Shown here: positions 25,907 to 35,400 of the stretch, piece after piece | Layout of the letters: each line of letters starts with the position of its first letter | Numbering within the stretch: position 1 is the stretch's first letter | NCBI GenBank assembly: GCA_024809215.1 | Contig: JANUBW010000009.1 | Location: forward strand, 124,001 to 188,000 | Direction of reading: 5' to 3' | Length of the DNA stretch: 64,000 nucleotides | Source: Niastella sp. OAS944 | Lineage (GTDB): Bacteria > Bacteroidota > Bacteroidia > Chitinophagales > Chitinophagaceae | Translations under genes and position numbers: made by a program | Notes under the pieces: generated by a model | Database searches by the model: none | What the model saw: only the letters and a program-made list of their open reading frames with translations | What the model was told of the DNA's origin: nothing

Positions 25907-27955
25907 ATGAAAATGAAGAATCTATTATATAAATCAATATTTGGGTTAAGTGTAGCATTATCCGTTACCTCGTGTAAGCTCGATGAATACAACCCTATCT
26001 CTTTATCGGAACAGGATGTGCTTTCGAAATATGATGGCTGGAAAGCATATCAGTCGAACTGTTATACAGGTCTTTGGGGAACACTTATTAGTATGCCCTA
26101 CGGACTTTGTTCAGAAGTTGGCACCGATCTGTGGACGAATCCTTCGAACAGCATTAATTACAGGCAGGTCATCTATTACCAGGACCTTACTACCGATTTC
26201 AACCTGGTAACCAACGTCTGGAACTATGCCTGGGGTTCTATTAAAGATTGTAATAAGACCATTCAGCTTGCGCCTGATTTGAAGGATGGCAAAGCTTCAG
26301 ACATTAATACATTGGTAGCCGAGGCTAAATTGCTGCGGGCTTATTATTATTCTACCCTGGTGGTTCAGTTTGGTGAACTACCATTGATATTGACTGATGA
26401 TCCTATAAAGGATCTGAACCCTACCCGGAATAGTGTTGCTGAGATCTATGCACAGATCATTTCCGACCTGCGTGATGCTTTCAATAATCTGGGGGTAGCG
26501 CCACTTGATAATAATCCGCAGCGTGTGTCTAAAAAGGCGGCTCTTGGATTGCTTGCCCGGGTATATGCCCAGGGAGCAGGAGAAGATTTGAAAGAAGGCG
26601 GAAAATCATATTGGGTGCGGGCAAAAGAATGTGCCGACAGCCTGATCAATGGTATGGGCACATATGGCGCCGCCATGTATGATGATTTTGCTAAAGTGTT
26701 TGCCTCAGCCAACAATAGAATTAACCAGGAAGTTTTATTCACAGCGTATGGGCTCGACCCCTATAGTCCTTCATACGATGTATCCACGGCCAATTCAAAA
26801 CCCAACTTATACCTGCATTATTACCCGAAGTTGGATGATGCATTCGATCCTAAGGACAATTATTTTAAAAGAACAGTAAACTCGAATACCTCCAACGCCT
26901 ACTATGGCCGTTTGAACCAGGCATTTGTTGCGCCCACGAAATACCTTATCAATTGCTTCGATGCAAAATATGATAAACGCTGGGAAAATACCTTTCAAAC
27001 AGCATTTGCCAACTATTCAGGTGTAAGGGCAATAGCCAGCGGAGGCCCACCGGCACCTGCCAACGTAAAGTACGCCGATGCCGTTATTACCATTACAAAA
27101 GCTATGTGCGATAAGTATGGAATAGATCCGGTTCACATAGGCAAGAAGATCTATCCTTATGTTGATGTAGATGCAAAAAATGCTTCTAAAGGCGCTACCT
27201 GGCAATACATTCCGCAGGTGTGGAACAAAGGTGCTACTACAGGCGTACCCGCAGGAAATTTAACAACGGTTGCAAATGCCAATGTACATCCCTATCCAAT
27301 AGCAAAGGATGAAGACCGGTTTTTTCTTTATCTGAGCAAAGACAAACTTACTGATGCAGAGAAAGCAGAGCGCGCCTATGTTACTATCAATATCGACGAT
27401 CTGTTCGATGCCTCAGATCCTACAGGAAGTACATACAAAGCCAATGCGGCAGGTAATGGGTTTGCAAACCCCGCTTTTGTAACTCAGTTCCCTGCCATGC
27501 AGAAGTTCAATCATAACTTCGATGGCGGCTGGTTGGGTGGCGATTTCCAGCGTAAGCTGGGTAATATTATGATCATGCGTATGGCCGAAGTGTATTTGAT
27601 TGCAGCAGAAGCCACCATGCATACAACAAATGATGGAGCCGCCGCCGCTAATTATCTGAACGTATTGCGTAAACGCGCATGCCGCAATGTTGCCGACTAT
27701 AGTGTGGCCACCGGTATGCAACTGACAACCGCTACAATGAACGATGTATTTGATGAATATGCCCGTGAATTGTGCGGTGAGTTTACCCGCTGGGCCCTGT
27801 TAAAACGCAACAAAGCGTTTGAAAGCAGATTGCAGACCTATAACAAAAAAGCATTTGCAAATTTCATCCCTGCCAAACATTATAAACGTCCTATACCTTT
27901 CTCTTTCCTGAACCAGATCAATAACGCCAGTGAATTTGGAAATAATGGTTATTGA
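25907..27955 (+). CDS. RagB/SusD family nutrient-binding lipoprotein
   Basis: A 682-residue SusD, longer than the ~500-570 typical for the family. The lipoprotein signal is MKMKNLLYKSIFGLSVALSVTSC followed by KLDEYNPISLSEQD. The TPR part shows LVAEAKLLRAYYYSTLVVQFGELPL; the C-terminal part shows IMRMAEVYLIAAEATMHTTN, AANYLNVLRKRACRN and FDEYARELCGEFTRWALLKR. The extra length lies in the middle (about residues 340-520), where ligand loops sit. A convergent polysaccharide lyase gene shares the terminator behind it, so the ligand is probably an acidic polysaccharide, by inference from the neighbour. Confidence 0.94.
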   Translation: MKMKNLLYKSIFGLSVALSVTSCKLDEYNPISLSEQDVLSKYDGWKAYQSNCYTGLWGTLISMPYGLCSEVGTDLWTNPSNSINYRQVIYYQDLTTDFNLVTNVWNYAWGSIKDCNKTIQLAPDLKDGKASDINTLVAEAKLLRAYYYSTLVVQFGELPLILTDDPIKDLNPTRNSVAEIYAQIISDLRDAFNNLGVAPLDNNPQRVSKKAALGLLARVYAQGAGEDLKEGGKSYWVRAKECADSLINGMGTYGAAMYDDFAKVFASANNRINQEVLFTAYGLDPYSPSYDVSTANSKPNLYLHYYPKLDDAFDPKDNYFKRTVNSNTSNAYYGRLNQAFVAPTKYLINCFDAKYDKRWENTFQTAFANYSGVRAIASGGPPAPANVKYADAVITITKAMCDKYGIDPVHIGKKIYPYVDVDAKNASKGATWQYIPQVWNKGATTGVPAGNLTTVANANVHPYPIAKDEDRFFLYLSKDKLTDAEKAERAYVTINIDDLFDASDPTGSTYKANAAGNGFANPAFVTQFPAMQKFNHNFDGGWLGGDFQRKLGNIMIMRMAEVYLIAAEATMHTTNDGAAAANYLNVLRKRACRNVADYSVATGMQLTTATMNDVFDEYARELCGEFTRWALLKRNKAFESRLQTYNKKAFANFIPAKHYKRPIPFSFLNQINNASEFGNNGY

Positions 27956-27977
27956 GTTCGCAGACATGTCATAAAAT

Positions 27978-28011
27978 AAAAACGGTCCGGCTACTCGCCA
28001 GACCGTTTTTT
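27978..28011. terminator. Bidirectional rho-independent terminator
   Basis: A 9-bp stem (aaaacggtc / gaccgtttt) with a 13-nt loop and T6 beyond lies between the converging stops of SusD (27955) and the lyase (28032). Confidence 0.75.
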
Positions 28012-28031
28012 GTATGATATATTATTAAATT

Positions 28032-29291
28032 TTACTTTGCAATTGTGAAAGTGATGGTTTTAACAGCACCTACATTAGGGGTAACCTTCAGGGTATAAGT
28101 ACCGAGTGCAGGCGGCGCCCAGTTACCATAGAAGAAATTGCCATCGCCATCATCGCCATGCAGAGCAAACGGAGCAGCATCATCGGTAGATGTTTTGCTT
28201 TGTTTGCCGCTTAATTCAAACTTCACGCTTTTTACATCAGAAGTAACAACCGCACGAATGTTTGCTTTTGACAGGTCGTACTTGCTGAGGCTGATGGTAG
28301 CGCCATTTGTGATAGATACCACATCTTTTTCTGTTTCGGAATTTACCAGTTTAAAGTCAGTAACGCCTGAGGTGGTAACTGGTATTGGTGTGGTGGTAGT
28401 TGGTGTAGTGGTTGTTGGCGGAGTGGTAGTAGTTGTTGTACCATTTTTAGTTGGGACCATATCGGCATAAGTGGCATTCTCGTTACCGATCTTAATATCA
28501 TCCATGTAAATTACTCTTATGTTGGTTGCAGTAGTTCCGCTGCCATTCCAGTCAGATTTGTAGATCCCCATTTTAACACTTGGGTTATGCAGATCGCCTT
28601 CTACTTTATACATATTGGCGCCTGAGCGGTTCATGATCTTTACACCGTCTTTCCAGATCTCAATTAAACCATCAGAACCTGAAGAGTGTTTAACGTGCAT
28701 TACATAAGCATGCCATGCATCTTTATCCCAGTTACCCAGTTCAACCCATGTAGTACCAAGTATTCTTATGTACAGTTTGTCAGATTTTACTCTTAAACAA
28801 AGTGCGGGTGTTAAGCTGCCGCCCTGGTGCCATTGCGTGATGATCTCATCTTCGGCATCAGCTTTATAATAAGCAGATGGTACATACAGCGCATAAGAAT
28901 ACCAGCGGTTCAGGTTTGTAGGATCGTCGAACGAAATTTCAGATCTTGTACCGCTATGGTTTTCAGGGTCAGTATCTCTTAATTCAAAACGGGCGGCTTT
29001 AGAACCCTGATAAACGGGGTTTGTTACAGTGGTGATAGCATAAGAAGTGGCGGTTTGCACGCTTGGTACGGTGCTGAAGAAAGTGCTGCCTTCCAGGTTA
29101 TCGCTCCAAACCAGGTTACCAGTTGCTTTTGCTGAAACTTTAGCATTCATAGCGCTTTCGTCGTAAGCAGGAGCGGCTGGTTCTATTACTCCTTTTTGAC
29201 AAGATGCAAATGAGGCCATTAATAAGGTTGCGGCAAGGATACGTTGATTTGTACGGATAAATTTTGCAGTGTTACGCATTTGAGTTTTCAT
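28032..29291 (-). CDS. Polysaccharide lyase lipoprotein, heparin-lyase-like fold (PF14099-like)
   Basis: A 419-residue lipoprotein: signal with lipobox LLMASFASC then QKGV. The catalytic jelly-roll spans about residues 58-280. Motifs typical of this beta-sandwich lyase clan are visible: SGTRSEISF, EIITQWHQGG and VKMGIYKSDWNG, matching the R-x-E, Q-x-H and Y-K positions used in beta-elimination by such enzymes. A Thr/Pro-rich linker at about 285-307 (runs of TTTT, PPTTTT) joins a C-terminal Ig-like domain (about 312-419). It probably cleaves a uronic-acid polysaccharide at the cell surface and feeds the convergent SusC/SusD system; glucuronan, alginate or a glycosaminoglycan cannot be told apart here. 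Confidence 0.82.
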   Translation of the reverse strand: MKTQMRNTAKFIRTNQRILAATLLMASFASCQKGVIEPAAPAYDESAMNAKVSAKATGNLVWSDNLEGSTFFSTVPSVQTATSYAITTVTNPVYQGSKAARFELRDTDPENHSGTRSEISFDDPTNLNRWYSYALYVPSAYYKADAEDEIITQWHQGGSLTPALCLRVKSDKLYIRILGTTWVELGNWDKDAWHAYVMHVKHSSGSDGLIEIWKDGVKIMNRSGANMYKVEGDLHNPSVKMGIYKSDWNGSGTTATNIRVIYMDDIKIGNENATYADMVPTKNGTTTTTTPPTTTTPTTTTPIPVTTSGVTDFKLVNSETEKDVVSITNGATISLSKYDLSKANIRAVVTSDVKSVKFELSGKQSKTSTDDAAPFALHGDDGDGNFFYGNWAPPALGTYTLKVTPNVGAVKTITFTIAK

Positions 29292-29579
29292 TTGAGGTTA
29301 TTGATTTTTTTGGTTTTCACAGAGTAACTCGGATTACTCTTTTGTTCGGATTACTTTGTTCGTTCGTTTCTGATGCAAATATAACTGCGCGCAAAGCACA
29401 TTTCTGATATGAAACCCTGGTTGGTTATTGCAATTAGGCAATAGCTCTTAGTGCGACCCGAAAAAACGACCTAGGTGTAAGAGTGAAAAAGAAATGAGGA
29501 TGAGTTGTTTTGCTATAAATGTTAAGGGAACAATAAAATGGGTTGGCGGGTATTACGTGTATTTACTTAGAGGTTGCTG

Positions 29580-30222
29580 AGGCAAGCTGCAACGTGACGT
29601 ATCTGTACTGCAATGACTCATTGCAGTACAACATTGCCTTATTGCAGCGCAACAATGACCCATTGCAGTACAACAATGTCTCATTGCAGAGCTGCAACGA
29701 CCAGGAAGCGAGGTGCGCCGTGACGTAGCGGGCGCGTTCCTTGGCATGTGCAAGCTGCACCGTCGCGTAGCAGGCGCGTGCCTTGGTCAATGCAAGCTGT
29801 AACGTGTCGTAGCAGGCGCGTTCCTTGGCCGATGCAAGCTGCAGCGTGACGTATCTGTACTGCAATGACGCATTGCAGCGCAGCAATGACTCATTGCAGT
29901 GCAACATTACCTGATAGCAGTACAACAATGACTCATTGCAGTACTGCAACGATCAGGAAACGCGCTGCAACAACCAGGAAACGCGCTGCAACGATCAGGA
30001 AGCAAGCCTGCAACAACCAGGAAACATCTGCTTGTGCAAAGTATCGGGCCTGCAACGATCAGAAAACATCTGCTTATGTGAAGTATCAAGCCTGCAACGA
30101 TCAGAAAACATCTGGCAGTGCAATGTAGCGTGTCAGCAATGCATCGTAACAGCGCAGCAACGTCGGGAAAACAACAAAACAATGCACCGCTGCAAGCCGG
30201 CAACGACCGGAAAACAACAAAC
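29580..30222. repeat. Tandem-repeat array with 21- and 42-bp periods
   Basis: This fills most of the 1,075-nt gap between the divergent lyase and sigma genes; the ~290 nt before it and ~140 nt after it hold only AT-rich DNA and the two genes' promoters. The word attgcag starts at 29620, 29641, 29662 and 29683 (period 21) and again at 29872, 29893 and 29935. cgtag/cgta words recur at 29724, 29766, 29808 and 29850 (period 42). A block from 29582 recurs at 29834 without gaps for over 110 nt (offset 252, 6 x 42). ggaaac-type units follow at 29956, 29977 and 29998 (21) and 30020, 30062 and 30104 (42). Palindromic pieces are frequent: at 29606-29628 arms tactgcaatga and tcattgcagta flank one base. 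Several frames on both strands are open because the period is a multiple of three. I do not call any of them a gene. Confidence 0.9.
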
Positions 30223-30366
30223 AACGTCGCGAATGAAAATACCCTTTCCCTTCTTCCATCTTAAATAATTATTATCTTGCACGTTCCTGCTGGTACCATT
30301 AGCCTATTATTTGTCCTATATTTAAAATTGTAATAAGAACCTTTTTAACGGAATTATCCGTACGAT

Positions 30367-30975
30367 TTGGCATTGATAGAGAATGAAATACAGGATGAAG
30401 TTGTACTGATGCAACAGTTCCGTAATGGGAGCGAAGAGGCATTCACCACCGTGTACCGGCATTTATACCAGCGTGTATTCTGGTTTGCTCAAAAATTTGT
30501 TGAAGAAATTGAGGAGGCGCAGGACCTTACTGCTGAATCTTTTGTTCAGTTGTGGCAGCAAAACAATACATTTCCCACCATCGATGCCGTTGCGGCATTC
30601 CTATATGTAACCGTTCGCAATAAATGTTTTAACCTGCTCAAACACCGGAAAATGAAGGCCAGCCGGCGCGAAGAACTATTGCACCAGCTTGCCGATCGCG
30701 AGCAGGGCGATTTTTATGAAGAGCAGGTGCAATTGCAACTGGTTAGGCGTATTTACGCTGAAGTTGATAAACTTCCACCCCGCATGAAGGAGATCTTTCT
30801 GCTTTCTTACCGCGATGGATTAAAGACCGGCGAAATCGCCGAACGCTTACAAATTAAATCGCAAACTGTTACCAATCAGCGCGTAACGGCTGTGAAACTA
30901 TTACAGTTGGCGCTGGGTAACGACCTGCTGATTGCCCCCCTGGTTGTACTGCTTAAATACAAAGACCTGCTCTGA
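30367..30975 (+). CDS. FecI-type ECF RNA polymerase sigma factor
   Basis: A 202-residue sigma factor. Region 2: EEAFTTVYRHLYQRVFWFAQ, EAQDLTAESFVQLWQQN, FLYVTVRNKCFNLLKHRK. Region 4: VDKLPPRMKEIFLLSYRDG and RLQIKSQTVTNQRVTAVKLL. The start is uncertain: TTG at 30367 or 30373, or ATG at 30409. A possible Bacteroidota-type -7 element (tattatttg) lies at about 30305. It heads the longest operon of the window (30367-41251). Confidence 0.93.
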   Translation: MALIENEIQDEVVLMQQFRNGSEEAFTTVYRHLYQRVFWFAQKFVEEIEEAQDLTAESFVQLWQQNNTFPTIDAVAAFLYVTVRNKCFNLLKHRKMKASRREELLHQLADREQGDFYEEQVQLQLVRRIYAEVDKLPPRMKEIFLLSYRDGLKTGEIAERLQIKSQTVTNQRVTAVKLLQLALGNDLLIAPLVVLLKYKDLL

Positions 30976-31055
30976 TCTTCCCGCCTTTTAAAAAAAGTAA
31001 AAAAAAGTTAATAATCGACTGGTTGATTTGGGACGCACGATTGTAGTGTACCCAT

Positions 31056-32273
31056 ATGATTTCCATTGAACACCTTACCGACCTTTTAATAAAGCACCTG
31101 CAAGGCAGCCTTTCGCAGCCTGAGCAGGAGCAATTGGACCATTGGGTTCAGCAAAGTGACCGTAACCGCCGCTTGTTTGCCACTGTTAACGATGAAGAAC
31201 AAATTCGTCAGCTCGTATTATTATATGCATCCACTGAAACCACAGGTAATAATGAAGCTATTATTCTTTCGAAGATCAGGCAGGGAATAATGGCAGCTCC
31301 GGTTCGCAAAATGAATGGGCTATGGCGCTGGAGTTCCGTTGCTGCTATTGTATTGGTAGTGGCTGGCGCTGCTTACTTTATAATGAATAAAGGTAAAAGC
31401 AACACTACTCCGGTAGTTAAAACGGCCGATATCCCCCCTGGCCGCGATGGCGCTATATTGACCCTGGCCGATGGCCGCCAGGTAGTGCTTGATAGTATGG
31501 GAAATGGGATAGTAGCCACTCAGAACGGCGCCCGGGTAACACTGAAAGACGGCGCGCTTACTTATGATAAAGATGCAGGCTCAATCACGCCGGTGTACAA
31601 TAACCTTTCAACACCCAAGGGCCGCCAGTTTCAACTGATATTACCCGATGGCAGCAAGGTGTGGCTGAATGCAGCCAGCTCCCTTCGTTATCCTACTGCA
31701 TTTGTAGGTAATGAAAGAAGAGTTGAAGTGAGTGGTGAAGTATACTTTAAAGTGGCGAAAAATACCTCAATGCCTTTTAGAATAACTATTCCCCCCCCAC
31801 CGGGGGGGGGCAGGGGGGAGCCGGAGCCGGGCGCCGAGATTGAAGTACTGGGCACCCAGTTCAATGTGAATGCTTATGAAAACGAAACAGCTGTAAGAAC
31901 AACGCTGGTTGAAGGCAGTTTAAAAGTAATGAACCTGCCTGCAAATGGTAATAAAGCTTCCGTTGTTTTAACGCCCGGCAAACAGGCAGTAATAACTACC
32001 GACTCGCAATTAAAGGTTGCCGATGCAGACGTAGATAAGGTGGTAGCCTGGAAGCGCGGCATTTTCAATTTCGAAGATGCCAGTCTGGAAGAAGTGATGC
32101 GGCAAATAGAGCGCTGGTACGATATACAGGTAGTGTACGAAAAAAATGTTCCCGATATAAAGTTTGGCGGCAAAATGAGTAACGATGTAAGCTTGCAGGG
32201 TTTGTTGAAGTCCCTGCAGGAGTCGGATGTTCATTTCAGATTAGAAGGCCGCAAACTGATTGTATTGCCCTAA
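31056..32273 (+). CDS. FecR-type anti-sigma factor with inserted Pro/Gly loop
   Basis: A 405-residue inner-membrane anti-sigma factor. Transmembrane helix about 92-110 (SVAAIVLVVAGAAYFIM), FecR domain (GRDGAILTLADGRQVVLD, VEVSGEVYFKVAKNTSMPF, IEVLGTQFNVNAYE) and DUF4974-like end (FNFEDASLEEVMRQIERWYD, FGGKMSNDVSLQGLLKSL). Compared with the FecR at 20427 it carries about 11-14 extra residues at about 246-259 (PPPPGGGRGEPEPG) between FRITI and AEIEV, encoded by a C8...G8 palindrome. The reading frame is kept. It lies 80 nt after its sigma gene and 147 nt before its SusC. Confidence 0.94.
   Translation: MISIEHLTDLLIKHLQGSLSQPEQEQLDHWVQQSDRNRRLFATVNDEEQIRQLVLLYASTETTGNNEAIILSKIRQGIMAAPVRKMNGLWRWSSVAAIVLVVAGAAYFIMNKGKSNTTPVVKTADIPPGRDGAILTLADGRQVVLDSMGNGIVATQNGARVTLKDGALTYDKDAGSITPVYNNLSTPKGRQFQLILPDGSKVWLNAASSLRYPTAFVGNERRVEVSGEVYFKVAKNTSMPFRITIPPPPGGGRGEPEPGAEIEVLGTQFNVNAYENETAVRTTLVEGSLKVMNLPANGNKASVVLTPGKQAVITTDSQLKVADADVDKVVAWKRGIFNFEDASLEEVMRQIERWYDIQVVYEKNVPDIKFGGKMSNDVSLQGLLKSLQESDVHFRLEGRKLIVLP
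31791..31836. repeat. C8/G8 palindromic insertion inside the FecR gene
   Basis: Eight C, then acc, then eight G, c, aggggggagccggagccgg. The insertion adds a Pro/Gly-rich loop to FecR without breaking the frame. The two homopolymer runs are the longest G/C runs I noticed in the window. Confidence 0.75.
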
Positions 32274-32326
32274 TAGTTTCAGGTACAGCCATGAAAAATT
32301 GAAAAACCCAATTGACCTAAGCAAAA

Positions 32327-32350
32327 CCGCCCCGACTGCAATCGGGGCGG
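32327..32350 (+). promoter_or_regulatory. Leader hairpin upstream of SusC
   Basis: A perfect 9-bp GC-rich stem (ccgccccga / tcggggcgg) with a 6-nt loop ends about 70 nt before the SusC start at 32421. On the plus strand no T run follows. The stretch before the start codon contains aatcaaccaaactgc, similar to the other SusC leaders. Confidence 0.5.
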
Positions 32351-32420
32351 CATAAAAGCCGGGTCGATTTTGTAAACACCGTGTAAGTATTTTTTTAATC
32401 AACCAAACTGCAACAAAAGT

Positions 32421-35400
32421 ATGCCCAAAACTGCTACTTGTGGTCAGTATGACGTGCCTTTTTTGTTAGCCAAACCCTTTCCACATGCGCCCTGTAACCG
32501 GCGTAGTGCGGAAAACCTGATCCAGGCAAAGCCCCGCGGCGCTTCATTACTGCTCACAGCTACAATGCTAAAAGCTATGAGAATTGTAATCTTTTTTCTT
32601 TTTGCCACTTCGATGACCGTTTCGGCAAACACCTTCTCGCAGAATGTAACCCTGCATGCGAAGGAACAGTCGTTAAAAAATGTGTTATCAAAAGTTGAGG
32701 ACCAAACCGGTTTTGTGTTCTTCTACAACAGGCAACTGTTGAGCAATACAAAGCCTGTAACGCTTTCGGTGCAAAACATGCCGCTTACAGAGTTTCTGCA
32801 AACGGCATTGAAAGACCAGTTGCTGAACTTTCGCATTGAAGGAAAAACCATTTTCCTTTTCCGTAAAGCGGTGGTTGCAAATGTAGCGGAGACCCCTAAA
32901 ACAGATGTTCCTCCGGCAGACAGTACCCGCATCATAAGGGGCGTAATTACTTCCGAAACCGGCGAACCAATAGCCGGCGCTAACGTAATGGTGAAAGGTA
33001 TGTTCAGAGGCGCTGCTGCCGATAGCAAAGGTGTATTTGCAATTCCCGCTTCTACCGGCCAGGTACTTGTTGTTTCAGCCGTGGGTTACGAGCAAATGGA
33101 AGTACGGGTAAGGGCCAGCGATGTACTTACCATTAAAATGGCACAGAGTATAACCTCTATGAAAGACCAGGTGGTAACCGGTATTTACCAGCGTAAAAAA
33201 GAAAGCTTTACCGGTTCTTCAACAACCTTCACCGCTAAAGAGCTTAAAGTAGTAGGTAACCAAAGCCCGTTGCAGGCATTAAAAACACTCGATCCTTCTT
33301 TTGCTATTATAGAGAACTCCACCTTTGGTTCAGACCCTAACCGTTTACCCGATATTGAGGTGCGTGGTAAAAGCAGTGTTATAGGTTTAACAGAACAGTA
33401 TGGCACCAACCCCAACCAGCCATTGTTCATTCTCGATGGTTTTGAAAGCACGCTGCAGGTTATCAGTGATTATAGTATGGACCGTATTGAAAGTATTACC
33501 CTGCTGAAAGATGCGGCGGCAACCGCTATTTATGGTTCAAAGGCTGCCAATGGGGTAGTGGTGGTGGAAACGAAAAAACCAACGGCCGGTAAGTTACGGT
33601 TGAATTATACTGCCAACGGTACCTACAGCATGCCCGACCTCAGTGATTATAACCTGATGAATGCTGAAGAGAAACTGGAGTTTGAGAAACTGTCAGGATT
33701 TTTGGGCTCACGCCGGCCCGATGGATCATTCCTTACTGATGCTTCAGACAAAAAGTATAATGAATTGCTGGCTGAAGTAAAGCGTGGTGTAAACACTTAC
33801 TGGATGAATGAACCATTGCGTTCAGCATTGTTTCACCGGCATACGCTGTTTGCTGAAGGTGGCGATGCCAACCTGCGCTATGGCGTAACACTTTCTTATG
33901 GCGATAACCAGGGTGTAATGAAAGGTTCGGGCCGTAAGGTAACGCAGGGGAATGTGCGCCTCATGTATAGAAAAGGCCGCCTGTCTGCCACCAACTCATT
34001 AAGCATCGATATCTTAAATGTAACCCGCGAAAAAGTGGCGTTCTCGCAGTTCTCCCGCGCTAATCCTTATTTCAGAAAATACAATGACGCGGGCGGTATT
34101 GATAAAGTGCTGTATACATTCCAGTATTCGGCCTATTTTGGTGCACCTACCCAAACTGAAACTTATTACAATCCGCTTTACGATCAACAAAATAATAACA
34201 TCGATAAGTCTGAATCACAGGGCTTCACCAACAACTTTGAGCTCGAGTACCGCATCCTGAACGAGTTGAGGGCCAGGGCCCGTGTTGGTATTAACCGTGT
34301 GAGCACGCATGATGAAAGGTTTCGCTCTCCTTTTAATTCAGAATTTACCAGCACTGACGCATTACTGCGGGGCACGTACAGTGAGTCGAACGCCCGGCAA
34401 AACAATTACGATGGCGATTTTACCCTTACCTATGGAAAACTGTTTGCCGGTAAACACATGGTGAACGCAGTGGCGGGTACGCGGTTGAACCAGGTAGCAT
34501 CCGTTAGCAGTACGTTTGATGTGCGTGGGTATACGGGCGAAGATTTTCCCAATGCCGCTTTTGCCTATGACTATTCCGACAGCCGCCCTGTTGACCGGGA
34601 AGCAACCAAACGCAGCGCCAGTTATTACCTGAATACCGGTTATGCATTTGATGAACGCTATTTGTTAGATGCTACCATTCGTTCAGACGGCGCCTCTGTT
34701 TTCGGCGCCAACAAACAATTTACCACCATTTGGTCAATGGGCCTTGCCTGGAACGTTCATAAAGAATCTTTCTTTGATAAACCTTCACTCGACTGGATGA
34801 ACAGCCTGCGTTTTCGTGCATCAATAGGTAACCCTGGTAATCAGAACTTCAGCGATTACGTATCAACGCGGGTATACCAGTATAATAACTCCAACCGCAA
34901 TCCTTTTGGCCCCGGTTTAATGATAACGAACAACGGAAACCCGTACCTGAAATGGCAAAAGACAATTGACCGCAATATTGGTATGGACCTGATAACCTTA
35001 AAGAACCGTTTGCGCATCAATGCCGATTACTTTGTAAAGACCACCGACCCGCTGCTGGTATTTGCCAGTTTGCCTTCCTCTGCCGGAGCCACCACGGTTA
35101 CCAGTAACCTGGGTGGACTGCAACAAACAGGATATACTATTGTGGCCAGTTATACAATGATACAGAAAAAGAATACCACCTGGATAGTGAATTTGAATGG
35201 ACGCCGGCTTAAATCGGAGTACCGTGGTTTTGGCAATGCGCTTGCCGACTTCAATAAAAAAAATCAGGGAGCGAGCATGGTCCGCTATTATGATGGCGGC
35301 AGTCCAAGTGATTTGTGGGCCGTTCGCTCAAATGGCATCGATGCCTCAACCGGCCGTGAAGTATTTGTTACCAAAGGAGGCGACCTCACCTTCGTTCACA

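Noticed and set aside
29580-30222. Possible CRISPR array
   Set aside because: Units are directly joined, vary by substitution and have no unique spacers; no cas genes are present.
29543-30268. Six overlapping open frames of 60-130 codons with cysteine-rich heptads
   Set aside because: They follow from a 21/42-bp repeat lacking stops in several frames; they overlap on both strands and show no leader, start site or domain.
30277-30313. Bacteroidota promoter (ttg ... tattatttg) before the sigma gene at 30367
   Set aside because: The spacing of about 25 nt is longer than usual and the -7 element deviates from TAnnTTTG, so it was not entered as a feature.
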